Source: Mycobacterium fragae (GTDB lineage: Bacteria > Actinomycetota > Actinomycetes > Mycobacteriales > Mycobacteriaceae). From it: a stretch of DNA of 64,000 nucleotides. A program made the position numbers and the translations under genes. Below the pieces are notes generated by a model. It did not search any database, was not told the DNA's origin, and worked only from the letters and a program-made list of their open reading frames with translations. Shown here piece after piece: positions 39,017 through 47,619 of the stretch. Positions within the stretch are counted from its first letter, which is position 1, and the number at the start of each line of letters is the position of its first letter. The stretch lies in assembly GCF_002102185.1 (NCBI RefSeq), contig NZ_LQOW01000003.1, positions 124,001 through 188,000 on the forward strand, read 5' to 3'.

Positions 39017-39898
39017 ATGGTGGCTGCCATGCCCGCTTGGACCGCAGCAGACCTGCCGTCGTTCGCCGGACGCACCGTCATCGTCACCGGCGCCAACGCG
39101 GGGCTGGGCGAGGTGACCGCGCGCGAGTTGGCCCGAGTCGGCGCCCACGTCACCCTGGCCGTGCGCAATGTCGAGAAAGGCAAAGCGGCCGCGGCGCGGA
39201 TGACCGGGCAGGTCGAGGTGCGTCCACTCGATTTGCAGGACCTGTGCTCGGTGCGGGATTTCGCCGACGGTGTCGACGCGGTTGACGTCCTGGTCAACAA
39301 CGCCGGGATCATGGCCGTCGACTTTGCGCTCACCGTCGACGGCTTCGAGCGCCATATCGGCACCAATCACCTCGGGCATTTCGCGCTGACCAACCTGCTG
39401 TTGCCCAAGCTCACGGACCGGGTGGTGACCGTCTCGTCGCTCATGCACATGTTCGGCTACATCAGCCTCAAGGATCTGAACTGGCAGTCCCGGCCGTATT
39501 CTCGGTGGCTGGCGTACAGCCAGTCGAAGCTGGCCAACCTGCTGTTCACCAGCGAGCTGCAGCGGCGCCTGGAGACCGTCGGCACGTCGCTGCGCGCGCT
39601 GGCCGCCCACCCCGGCTGGTCGCATACCAACCTGCAAGGCCAATCCGGACGCAAAGTGAGCGACGCGGTGGTGATGGCCGTCGATCGGGTGGTGTCCACC
39701 GATGCCGACTTCGGCGCCCGGCAGACGTTGTACGCGGTGTGGCAGGATCTGCCCGGCGACACGTTCGTCGGCCCGCGATTCGCGTTTTATGGTCGCAGCC
39801 AGCCGACCTGGCGCAACTGGCCCGCGAAGCGCGCAACTACTGCCGCGGCGCTGTGGGAGCTGTCCGAACAGCTCACGAGTACTAAATTTCCGCTTTGA
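39017..39898 (+). CDS. Short-chain dehydrogenase/reductase
   Basis: 293 residues (ATG 39017; ATG 39029 also fits). Cofactor site TVIVTGANAGLGEVTARELA, NNAGIMA and catalytic Ser in VTVSSLMHMFG with Tyr-x3-Lys (YSQSKLANLL). Belongs to the classical/retinol-dehydrogenase-like group frequent in mycobacteria (similar to Rv0068 and Rv0439c in type). The substrate cannot be read from sequence. The transporter gene follows 88 bases downstream on the same strand. Confidence 0.88.
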   Translation: MVAAMPAWTAADLPSFAGRTVIVTGANAGLGEVTARELARVGAHVTLAVRNVEKGKAAAARMTGQVEVRPLDLQDLCSVRDFADGVDAVDVLVNNAGIMAVDFALTVDGFERHIGTNHLGHFALTNLLLPKLTDRVVTVSSLMHMFGYISLKDLNWQSRPYSRWLAYSQSKLANLLFTSELQRRLETVGTSLRALAAHPGWSHTNLQGQSGRKVSDAVVMAVDRVVSTDADFGARQTLYAVWQDLPGDTFVGPRFAFYGRSQPTWRNWPAKRATTAAALWELSEQLTSTKFPL

Positions 39899-39986
39899 GA
39901 CAGCAACTAGTGCGCTAGCCTGTGCCAACGTCACGGGTGGCGAGTACGGACGGCTTGCGGCCGGACGTCGGCGAGGAGGTCACCCC

Positions 39987-40916
39987 ATGTCGAATACCGA
40001 TATCGCGGGCTTTCTCGCCCTGTGCGCGGCGCTGGCGGCCGCCATCGGCAGCGTGGTCCGTCAGCGCATTGCGCAGCAGATCACCGACGAACGGGTCGGC
40101 CACTTGGCGCTGTTCGGCATGTTGGTGCGCGACGGTCGGTGGTGGCTGGGCGGTTTGGGGGACATCGCCAGTTACTGCCTGCTTGCTGCGGCGCTCGACA
40201 AGGGCTCGGTCATGTTGGTCACGGCGCTGCAGGTGACGGTGCTGCTGTTCGCCTTACCCATCTACGCGCGGGTGACCGGTCATCGGATAACCCGCTCGGA
40301 GTGGATCTGGGCGGTAGTGCTGGCCGCGGCATTGGCGGTGGTCGTCACGGCCGGGGATCCGACGGCCGGCCAATCCCGCGGTTCGTTGGAGGCTTGGATC
40401 GTCGTGGCCTTCGTCATGGGCCCGGCGTACGCGTTGTGTGTGGCGGGCGCCCGGATTTGGTCTGATCGCCCGGCCTCGGCGGTGCTGCTGGCGGCGGTGT
40501 CGGGTTCGTCGTTGGCGCTGTTCGCCGTGCTGACCAAGGGCGTCGTCGATGTGCTCGAACACAAGGGCAACCTTCTGCATGCCCCTGAGTTGTATGCCTG
40601 GATACTCGCCGGGGTGGCCGGGATGATCTTTCAGCAGTCGGCATTTCGCGCTGGCTCGCTGACCGCCTCGCTGCCGACGATGACCGTGGCAAAGCCGGTG
40701 GTCGCCGTGGCGCTGGGGGTCACAGTACTCAACGAGACGCTGGAAGCTTCTGGTCCGGAGTGGGTCCTGTTGGTGGCGGCGGTTGTGCTGGTGATCGTCT
40801 CGACCGTGGCCCTGGCTCGCGGCGAGGCCGCGGCCATGTCGGCAGGCGCGGGGCGTGACGCGCAAGTGGCCGCCGAGCCGGAAGCGCCGTCATCCCGAGC
40901 GCTCGATAGCCCGTAG
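39987..40916 (+). CDS. DMT-superfamily (EamA-like) transporter
   Basis: 309 residues with about nine to ten hydrophobic helices and an AAxxSGSS... repeat pattern typical of drug/metabolite transporters. Start chosen by GAGGAGG seven bases before the ATG. The soluble tail (about the last 35 residues) is Ala/Glu-rich. Solute unknown. Its last 27 bases overlap the 3' end of pruC on the other strand. Confidence 0.8.
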   Translation: MSNTDIAGFLALCAALAAAIGSVVRQRIAQQITDERVGHLALFGMLVRDGRWWLGGLGDIASYCLLAAALDKGSVMLVTALQVTVLLFALPIYARVTGHRITRSEWIWAVVLAAALAVVVTAGDPTAGQSRGSLEAWIVVAFVMGPAYALCVAGARIWSDRPASAVLLAAVSGSSLALFAVLTKGVVDVLEHKGNLLHAPELYAWILAGVAGMIFQQSAFRAGSLTASLPTMTVAKPVVAVALGVTVLNETLEASGPEWVLLVAAVVLVIVSTVALARGEAAAMSAGAGRDAQVAAEPEAPSSRALDSP

Positions 40917-42473
40917 CCCGAGCGAAAGCACAAGCCGCACATCCGGATCGGCCAGCGACGTCGACAGTAGTTTCTCGATCCTGCGGGCCCGATAACGCAC
41001 TGTATTTGGGTGCACGTGCAGCTGCTGCGCGGCGGCACCGACGTCACCGAAACTATCCAGATGGGCCCTCAATGTCTGGGCCAGCACCGGGTGGTGGGCC
41101 TGCAGGTCGCGCAGGCGTGGGTCGACGAACCGCTCGTCGGCGCCGACCATTGTGACGATCTCGTCGAGCAGCACCGTGGTGCGCGCTTCGGCCAGCGACG
41201 TCACCTCGCCGATCGAATCCGGGTGGCGCCCAGCGCTGTCCAGCACGCGGTCCACCTCCGCGCGTGCTGCGGGCAAACCGGCGAGGCCCGTGAGCGGCGC
41301 GGCGATGACGGCCCGCAACCGCAGTCCGAGCTCGCTGCGCAATGCGGCGATGGTGCCGCGAATCCAGGAGGTCAGCGAACCGATCTTCGCGATCTGCGGC
41401 AGCAGCACATATACGCGTGAACCGCGCGCCGCGACCTGGGCATCGGCCCGAAAGGCGTTGGCGCTCAGCGCCAGAACGTCGGGCAGTCGGGCATGTCGGT
41501 CGATGGCATCGAATCCGATCAGCGCGGCGTTTCCGTCGGCCACGATCCCCAGCTCACCGGCGATCGCGACCACGTCGACAGGTCCGCCGTCAACCAGTCC
41601 CAGAAGCTGCTGCGCCCTTAGCGCATGCGTGGACGGCCTGGCCGCCAGCCGCGACATGATGCGGGCGGCCAGCACCGCGGCGCCACGCAGCACCTCCTCG
41701 GCGTCGTCCGCCAATGGTCGGGAACCCTGCTGCACCCAAATGGTTCCGGCGAAGACCGGCGCGCGGCGGGCGTCGACGGCGGGCTGATGGATGCCGATTG
41801 CCAGCCGTGGCCGCAGGCCCAACTCGGGGCGCTCCGCGACACGGACAACATCTTCGCTGGCCCGCAGCGCATCGAAGATTCCCCATTGGGCGATCCACTT
41901 GAGATGCTCCGGCGGCCCGGCACGACCCAGGATGGACAGCCGCCGCAATTCGTCGGCTTCGTCGTTGGATGCCGAATAGGCCAACACGTGTGACTGCTCG
42001 TCTTCGATGCTGACCATGCCGTGGATGCGATCGGCCAGGGACTGCGCCAGCCCGAACAAGTCGGTGCCGGAGTCGTAGCGCGGATCGCCGCGGTCCCCGT
42101 GATGCTCGAAGACGTGATTGACCAACCGGTACAGCCGTTCCCACCGGGCCCGCGGGTCGACGGCCACCACCGCCGTCCCGGCTGCGATGGCCCGGGCCAC
42201 CAGCGCATCGGATGGCTTCTTGGCGAAGACGGCCACGGCCGGACTTGGCTGGCGCTCGATCCACCGCTGCGCCTCGTCGTCACCGACGCCGAGCAGGAAG
42301 AACACGTCGGCCGAGTCCGCGCCGGTCGCCAGACCGAGTCGCACGTCGTCGGAGTCGACCAGCGCAGCCGACGCCACCGGGAGGTCGAGGCCGCGAGGCG
42401 CCTCGATCAGGCTCGCGACGGTTGTATCCAGGGCCAACAGCAGCTGGCCCAGGCCGACTCCGGTTGACCGCAT
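40890..42473 (-). CDS. pruC: PucR-family regulator PruC of proline catabolism
   Basis: 527 residues. C-terminal PucR helix-turn-helix (LRAHLDSFGDVGAAAQQLHVHPNTVRYRARRIEKLL, near residues 468-503) and a GGDEF-like central sensing region; the N-terminal half has no clear domain. Divergent from pruA-pruB, as Rv1186c is from Rv1187-Rv1188 in M. tuberculosis, where this regulator activates proline degradation. A perfect seven-base inverted repeat lies in the shared promoter (42506-42523). Confidence 0.9.
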   Translation of the reverse strand: MRSTGVGLGQLLLALDTTVASLIEAPRGLDLPVASAALVDSDDVRLGLATGADSADVFFLLGVGDDEAQRWIERQPSPAVAVFAKKPSDALVARAIAAGTAVVAVDPRARWERLYRLVNHVFEHHGDRGDPRYDSGTDLFGLAQSLADRIHGMVSIEDEQSHVLAYSASNDEADELRRLSILGRAGPPEHLKWIAQWGIFDALRASEDVVRVAERPELGLRPRLAIGIHQPAVDARRAPVFAGTIWVQQGSRPLADDAEEVLRGAAVLAARIMSRLAARPSTHALRAQQLLGLVDGGPVDVVAIAGELGIVADGNAALIGFDAIDRHARLPDVLALSANAFRADAQVAARGSRVYVLLPQIAKIGSLTSWIRGTIAALRSELGLRLRAVIAAPLTGLAGLPAARAEVDRVLDSAGRHPDSIGEVTSLAEARTTVLLDEIVTMVGADERFVDPRLRDLQAHHPVLAQTLRAHLDSFGDVGAAAQQLHVHPNTVRYRARRIEKLLSTSLADPDVRLVLSLGLRAIERSG

Positions 42474-42505
42474 ATTGTGTGATTCTACTAGCTGAGCGCC
42501 TCACT

Positions 42506-42523
42506 CTTGTCCAATAGGACAAG
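42506..42523. promoter_or_regulatory. Inverted repeat CTTGTCC-AATA-GGACAAG between pruC and pruA
   Basis: Perfect seven-base arms around a four-base centre, 34 bases before the pruA ATG and 32 bases before the pruC start. Position and symmetry fit a binding site for PruC that governs both directions. Inferred from position only. Confidence 0.55.
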
Positions 42524-42557
42524 TCGTGGCAGGCCCTCGGCGCGCATTCTGAGGGGC

Positions 42558-44192
42558 ATGGACGCGATCAGCGATGTCCCCCCGCCCGCCAACGAGCCGA
42601 TCCACGACTACCTGCCGAGTTCGACCGAACGCGCCCGACTGCGCGCCGCGTTGACCTCGCTGGCTGATCATCCGATCGACCTGCCACACGTCATCGGAGG
42701 CAGGCACCGGATGGGCGGGGGTGAGCGGATCGACGTCGTGCAGCCGCACCGCCACGCCGCGACGCTCGGTACGCTGACCAACGCCGAACACGCTGACGCC
42801 GCCGCGGCCATCGACGCCGCCATGAGCGCGCGGGACCCTTGGGCGGCTATGCCTTTCGACGAGCGGGCCGCGATCTTTCTGCGCGCCGCCGACCTGCTCG
42901 CGGGCCCGTGGCGGGAAAAGATCGCCGCCGCAACGATGCTCGGCCAGTCCAAGACCGCCTACCAGGCCGAGATCGACGCACCGTGCGAGCTGATCGACTT
43001 CTGGCGATTCAACGTCGCCTTTGCGCGTCAGATTTTGGCGCAACAGCCGATCAGCGGCCGCGGTGAGTGGAACCGCACCGACTACCGGCCGCTGGACGGA
43101 TTCGTCTACGCGATAACGCCGTTCAACTTCTCCTCGATCGCGGGCAACCTGCCCACCGCACCGGCGCTGATGGGCAACACCGTGGTGTGGAAGCCGTCGA
43201 TCACCCAGACCCTGGCGGCCTATCTGACCATGCAGCTGCTCGAGGCGGCCGGCTTACCGCCCGGAGTCATCAACCTGGTCGCCGGCGACGGGTACGCGGT
43301 TTCCGATGTGGCGCTCGCGGATTCACGGCTGGCCGGGATCCACTTCACCGGGTCGACGGCCACCTTCCAGCACTTGTGGCGCGAGGTCGGCACGAACATC
43401 GGGCGCTATCACAGCTATCCGCGGCTGGTCGGCGAGACCGGCGGTAAGGACTTTGTGCTCGCCCACGCCTCGGCGCAGCCGGATGTGCTGCGCACCGCGC
43501 TGATTCGCGGCGCGTTCGACTATCAGGGCCAGAAGTGCTCGGCGGCGTCGCGGGCATTCATCGCGCGCTCGGTGTGGCAGCAGATGGGTGACGACTTCCT
43601 GTCCGCCACCGCCGAGCTGCGCTACGGCGATATCACCGACTTCTCCAACTACGGCGGCGCGCTGATCGATGAGCGAGCCTTCGCCAAGAACGTCAACGCC
43701 ATCGAACGGGCGAAGGGTGCAGCCAGCGTCACGATCGCGGTCGGCGGCGAATACGACGACAGCGAAGGCTATTTCGTACGCCCCACGGTTCTTTTGTCGG
43801 ACGATCCGGCCGACGAGGCGTTCGCAACCGAGTACTTCGGCCCGCTGCTGGCCGTGCACGTCTACCCCGACGATCAGTACGACCGGATCCTCGACGTCAT
43901 CGACACCGGATCCCGTTATGCGCTCACAGGCGCGGTGATCGCCGACGACCGCGACGCCGTGCTGGTCGCGCAAAACCGGCTGCGGTTCGCGGCAGGCAAC
44001 TTCTACGTCAACGACAAGCCGACCGGCGCGGTGGTGGGCCGCCAGCCGTTCGGCGGGTCGCGCGGATCGGGTACCAACGACAAGGCGGGCTCTGCGCTGA
44101 ACCTGCTGCGCTGGACATCGGCGCGCACGATCAAGGAGACGTTCGTGCCTGCCACCGACCACAACTACCCGCACATGGCGGGCGAACAGTAA
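42558..44192 (+). CDS. pruA: Delta-1-pyrroline-5-carboxylate dehydrogenase PruA (RocA)
   Basis: 544 residues (543 in M. tuberculosis Rv1187). Oxidises glutamate semialdehyde, the product of PruB action, to glutamate with NAD. Aldehyde dehydrogenase marks: TPFNFSSIAGNLPTAPALMGNTVVWKPS, FTGSTATFQHL, GETGGKDFVLAH for the general base Glu and FDYQGQKCSAASR with the catalytic Cys. ATG 42558 has GAGGGG just upstream; the longer frame from 42507 covers the palindrome and is not used. Its TAA overlaps the next ATG by one base. Confidence 0.95.
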   Translation: MDAISDVPPPANEPIHDYLPSSTERARLRAALTSLADHPIDLPHVIGGRHRMGGGERIDVVQPHRHAATLGTLTNAEHADAAAAIDAAMSARDPWAAMPFDERAAIFLRAADLLAGPWREKIAAATMLGQSKTAYQAEIDAPCELIDFWRFNVAFARQILAQQPISGRGEWNRTDYRPLDGFVYAITPFNFSSIAGNLPTAPALMGNTVVWKPSITQTLAAYLTMQLLEAAGLPPGVINLVAGDGYAVSDVALADSRLAGIHFTGSTATFQHLWREVGTNIGRYHSYPRLVGETGGKDFVLAHASAQPDVLRTALIRGAFDYQGQKCSAASRAFIARSVWQQMGDDFLSATAELRYGDITDFSNYGGALIDERAFAKNVNAIERAKGAASVTIAVGGEYDDSEGYFVRPTVLLSDDPADEAFATEYFGPLLAVHVYPDDQYDRILDVIDTGSRYALTGAVIADDRDAVLVAQNRLRFAAGNFYVNDKPTGAVVGRQPFGGSRGSGTNDKAGSALNLLRWTSARTIKETFVPATDHNYPHMAGEQ

Positions 44193-45211
44193 TGACGCCC
44201 GGGCGATCGCAAGCGCGGCGAAGCCGGGCGCGGCGGGTCGTCCGCATCAAACCCGGGTTGTTCGCCAACACGCTGCGGCCCGCGATTCTGGCCGCGGCCG
44301 GGTCCGACGGGCTGCGGCGCGCCGTCGAACGCCTACCGGTCACCAGCAAGGTGGTACACCGATTCGTCCCGGGGGAGACACTCAGCTCGGTGCTGGACAG
44401 CGTTGCGGCCTTGCGTAATTCGGGGCGCCTGGTCAGCATCGACCACCTGGGCGAGGATGTCACCGACGTCGACGGTGCGAACGCCGGTATGGACGCCTAT
44501 CTTCGCCTCCTCGACGCGTTGGGCCGGCGCCCCGATGTCAGTCACGATGGCGTGCGCCCCCTCGAGGTATCCCTCAAACTCTCTGCCCTGGGACAGGCAC
44601 TCGACCGCGACGGCGAGAAGATCGCCCTGGAGAATGCGCACACGATCTGCGAGCGCGCCGAGCACATCGGCGCCTGGGTGACCCTCGACGCCGAAGACCA
44701 CACCACCACGGATTCGACGCTCTCGATCGCCGCGGATCTGCGGGCCGATTTCGATTGGCTGGGTGTGGTTTTGCAGGCCTACCTACGGCGCACGCTGGGC
44801 GACTGTGAACAATTCGCCGCCTCCGGGGGCCGGGTCCGGCTCTGCAAAGGCGCCTACGACGAACCCGCGTCGGTGGCCTACCGGGACGCCGCCGAGGTCA
44901 CCGACTCCTACCTGCGCTGCCTTCGGGTGCTGATGGCCGGATCGGGCTACCCGATGGTGGCCTCGCACGACCCGGTGATCATCCACGCGGCGGCCGAACT
45001 TGCGAGCGAATCCGGCCGTAGCGCCGGCGATTTCGAATACCAGATGCTGTATGGCATCCGCGACGGCGAGCAGCGGCGATTGGCGCACGCCGGCAACCAC
45101 GTGCGGGTGTACGTGCCATTCGGCACGCAATGGTACGGATACTTCATGCGGCGCCTGGCCGAGCGTCCGGCCAACCTGATGTTCTTCCTGCGGGCACTGG
45201 CCAAGCGCTGA
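44192..45211 (+). CDS. pruB: Proline dehydrogenase PruB
   Basis: 339 residues; FAD-dependent oxidation of proline to pyrroline-5-carboxylate, passed to PruA. Conserved barrel motifs visible: VSLKLSALGQALD, WVTLDAEDHTTTDST, RVRLCKGAYDEP, MVASHDPVII, EYQMLYGIRDGEQRRL and VRVYVPFGTQWYGYFMRRLAERPAN. The first 10-12 residues are Arg-rich and may start later, as the family is near 329 residues. TAATG overlap with pruA shows coupled translation. Confidence 0.94.
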   Translation: MTPGRSQARRSRARRVVRIKPGLFANTLRPAILAAAGSDGLRRAVERLPVTSKVVHRFVPGETLSSVLDSVAALRNSGRLVSIDHLGEDVTDVDGANAGMDAYLRLLDALGRRPDVSHDGVRPLEVSLKLSALGQALDRDGEKIALENAHTICERAEHIGAWVTLDAEDHTTTDSTLSIAADLRADFDWLGVVLQAYLRRTLGDCEQFAASGGRVRLCKGAYDEPASVAYRDAAEVTDSYLRCLRVLMAGSGYPMVASHDPVIIHAAAELASESGRSAGDFEYQMLYGIRDGEQRRLAHAGNHVRVYVPFGTQWYGYFMRRLAERPANLMFFLRALAKR

Positions 45212-45214
45212 CAC

Positions 45215-45463
45215 TCATCGACGCCGACGTAGCCTGTGCCACAACCGAAGTGGGAGCAGTCCGATCAACGGTGCCCGCTTGCCGAGCTCGCCCCTGTGGT
45301 CAAAGGCGGTGGCGTATTGGCGCGCCTGCGCGGCGGTCGAATACACCTTGGATCCGTTGGCTTGGCCGCAGCCCCGCTCACATTCCCAGTGCATCGTGCG
45401 GCCCTCGACGCGGAAACGCGGTCGATGGCCCAGCAAGCGGCATGCCCACGGCGTAGCAGTCAT
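45215..45463 (-). CDS. Small conserved protein with zinc-ribbon-like Cys pair
   Basis: 82 residues: MTATPWACRLLGHRPRFR..., W-x-CERGCG near residues 26-31 and a basic C-terminus (LWHRLRRRR). One Cys at 8 and two in CERGC could bind a metal with nearby His. Similar small proteins with a CxLGH...WxCxRCG pattern are frequent in actinobacteria; function unknown. Converges with pruB (three bases) and is followed by the MFS gene upstream on the same strand (six bases), so they may share a transcript. Confidence 0.65.
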   Translation of the reverse strand: MTATPWACRLLGHRPRFRVEGRTMHWECERGCGQANGSKVYSTAAQARQYATAFDHRGELGKRAPLIGLLPLRLWHRLRRRR

Positions 45464-45469
45464 GAGCCG

Positions 45470-46921
45470 TCATGTGGCTTCCGCGGTCGTCAGCGGCATG
45501 GCAAGGTCTTCAAGCTTTTGCCCTTCGGCCTTGACCCCGAAGATCAGTTCGACCACGCCCCCGACTGCCATCACCGCGGCGCCGATCAGGAATGACAGCG
45601 CGGCTTGATGGCGGTCGCCGGATTCGATCAGGTCGCCGAACAGCAGCGGTCCGGTGATGCCGCCGATGGCGGTACCGACCGCATAGAAAAAGGCGATCGC
45701 CAACGCCCGGGTCTCCATCGGGAAGATCTCACTGACCGTCAAATACGCGGCGCTGGCACCGGATCCGGCCAGGAAGAAGCACACCATGAGAACGCCGAGA
45801 AACGTCCAGACGCCGCCGAATTGGCGCAGGAAGACGCCGGCCAGCACGACCGCCACCACGGCCGAGCCGAGGTAGGTCAGCGAGATCATCGGCTTTCGTC
45901 CGACCGTGTCGAAGAGCGGTCCGAGTAACACCGGCCCCGCGAAGTTGGACAGCGCCCACAGGATGAAGAACACCGGGACCATCCCAGAGGCGACCGAGTA
46001 GAAGCCACTCAACAACGTGCCGAGGTTGAAGGTGACCCCGTTGTACATGAACGCCTGCCCGATGAAGAGTGCAAGACACAAGATCGCGCGGCGGGGATAC
46101 AGCGTGAAGGCCACCTTGGCGATTTCGCGGAACGGGATGGACTTGCGCTGCCGGATCGTCAGCGATCCCTCTGGCTCGGGCAGCTTTTCGTGCGTCTGGC
46201 GCTCGATGTCGTCCTCGATGCCGCCGACGATCCGCTCGGCCTCCTCTTGGTGGCCGTGAATGAAGAGCCAGCGCGGACTTTCCGGAACGTTGCGGCGCAC
46301 CACCAGCACCGTCAAACCGAAAACCGCGCCGACGCCGAAGGAAATTCGCCAGCCGATATTGAGAGGAAAGATTGACGTGTTCAAGAGCACCAGCGCAGCG
46401 GCGGCGCCCATCGCCGATCCCAGCCAATAGGAGCCGTTGATGGCCAAATCGACGCGCCCACGGGCCCGCGCGGGGATCAGCTCGTCGATCGCGGAGTTGA
46501 TCGCGGCGTATTCACCGCCAATGCCGCTGCCCGCGAAGAACCTTGCCGCGAAGAAGTACCAGGGTGCGAAGGAGAACGCCGTCGCCGCGGTGGCCGCAAG
46601 ATAGATCGCCAGAGTGGTGATGAACAGTTTCTTCCGACCGAAGCGGTCGGTCAGCTGACCGAAGAACAGCGCACCCGAGCACGCACCGGCAATGTAGAAG
46701 GCGGCGGCAACGCCGATCTGCGCGGCGCTGATCTTGATGCCGCTGCCGGGTTCGGTCAACCGGGCCGCGACATTGCCCACCATGGTGACTTCGAGGCCGT
46801 CGAGAATCCACACGCCGCCCAATCCGATGACCACCCGCCAGTGGAACCGCGACCAGGGCAGCCGGTCCAGCCTAGCCGGTACCTGCGTCGTAATAGTGGC
46901 GGTCTGTACTTCTGAGGTCAT
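45470..46921 (-). CDS. MFS transporter, sugar/metabolite-proton symporter type
   Basis: 483 residues with twelve predicted helices. Family marks: LDGLEVTMVG after helix 1, GQLTDRFGRKKLF (the GRR-like loop), RFFAGSGIGGEYAAINSAIDELIPARARGR and, in the second half, LFDTVGRKPMISL. Resembles the metabolite/sugar porter subgroup (mycobacterial Rv1200- and SugI-like). Start at MTSEVQ is chosen because ATG 46954 overlaps vapC by four bases; both are possible. Solute unknown. Confidence 0.82.
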   Translation of the reverse strand: MTSEVQTATITTQVPARLDRLPWSRFHWRVVIGLGGVWILDGLEVTMVGNVAARLTEPGSGIKISAAQIGVAAAFYIAGACSGALFFGQLTDRFGRKKLFITTLAIYLAATAATAFSFAPWYFFAARFFAGSGIGGEYAAINSAIDELIPARARGRVDLAINGSYWLGSAMGAAAALVLLNTSIFPLNIGWRISFGVGAVFGLTVLVVRRNVPESPRWLFIHGHQEEAERIVGGIEDDIERQTHEKLPEPEGSLTIRQRKSIPFREIAKVAFTLYPRRAILCLALFIGQAFMYNGVTFNLGTLLSGFYSVASGMVPVFFILWALSNFAGPVLLGPLFDTVGRKPMISLTYLGSAVVAVVLAGVFLRQFGGVWTFLGVLMVCFFLAGSGASAAYLTVSEIFPMETRALAIAFFYAVGTAIGGITGPLLFGDLIESGDRHQAALSFLIGAAVMAVGGVVELIFGVKAEGQKLEDLAMPLTTAEAT

Positions 46922-46950
46922 CGCGGCAACATACCCCGATCGGTCACGAT

Positions 46951-47334
46951 TCATCCGCTGGTGGACGACTCGTCGAGGTAAGAGATCCCGACATCACGGC
47001 ACGCAGCCACCAGCCGCTTGTCGCGCGTCCAGAGCTGCGCCCCGTCGATGAGTGCCACGGAGCCCATCAAATGAGCATCAACGGCACTCAAGCCACGCCC
47101 GAAGAGATGGCGGTGGTCGACGAACGCCATCACCTCGGTGTGACGAAGGAGCGGGAACTGGTGCAGGCTGCCGAGCAGCTCCAAGATCACGGTGCGCTGC
47201 CTGATCGATCCGAGAGCCAATTCTTCGATCACGGATGGGTGAGACCCGACCTCATCCGCTTCCAGTAGGGCGACCAAACGTCGGTCGGTGTTGTGGAGAT
47301 GGTCGATCCACACCGAAGTGTCGACGAGGATCAC
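46951..47334 (-). CDS. vapC: VapC-type PIN-domain RNase toxin
   Basis: 127 residues: MILVDTSVWIDHLH supplies the first Asp, VIEELALGS the Glu, and GLSAVDAHLMGSVALIDGAQLWTRDKRL the further acidic residues of the PIN nuclease site; all four are kept, so the toxin looks active. GTG start overlaps the stop of vapB (GTGA). VapC toxins cleave tRNA or rRNA when not held by VapB. I cannot tell which M. tuberculosis VapC it matches best. Confidence 0.88.
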   Translation of the reverse strand: MILVDTSVWIDHLHNTDRRLVALLEADEVGSHPSVIEELALGSIRQRTVILELLGSLHQFPLLRHTEVMAFVDHRHLFGRGLSAVDAHLMGSVALIDGAQLWTRDKRLVAACRDVGISYLDESSTSG

Positions 47335-47528
47335 CCCGCGGAGCCCCGCCGCCGGGGGGCCGCAGCGGCCTGCTTTTCCGATCCGCCGAGAGCGGACAGC
47401 CGACGGGCACTTTCGACGCGTATGAGGGTGGTCAACCCGTCGCGCAGCAGTGCTGACTTCTCCGTGATGCCCGTGAGTTCACTCGCGCGGGCCAGCAGTT
47501 CGTCGTCGATGGTTACCGTCGTCCTCAT
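47331..47528 (-). CDS. vapB: VapB-type antitoxin
   Basis: 65 residues: MRTTVTIDDELLARASELTGITEKSALLRDGLTTLI is the ribbon-helix-helix of VapB antitoxins (MazE/Arc type), the Pro/Arg/Gly end being the toxin-binding tail. ATG 47528 has AGGAGG six bases upstream; GTG 47531 is too close. The nine-base inverted repeat at 47541-47566 immediately upstream is the likely operator for autoregulation. Confidence 0.88.
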   Translation of the reverse strand: MRTTVTIDDELLARASELTGITEKSALLRDGLTTLIRVESARRLSALGGSEKQAAAAPRRRGSAG

Positions 47529-47540
47529 CACGTACCTCCT

Positions 47541-47566
47541 GCATCAAATCTAGCATCATTTGATGC
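47541..47566. promoter_or_regulatory. Inverted repeat, probable VapB operator
   Basis: GCATCAAAT (47541-47549) and its exact complement ATTTGATGC (47558-47566), eight bases apart, 13 bases upstream of vapB. VapBC modules usually repress themselves at such dyads. It also sits just before the divergent hydrolase gene. Confidence 0.6.
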
Positions 47567-47619
47567 GCTGAATGATGAACGCCATGAGCTCAGTCTGCCA
47601 AGATGGCAGGCTGGATCCT

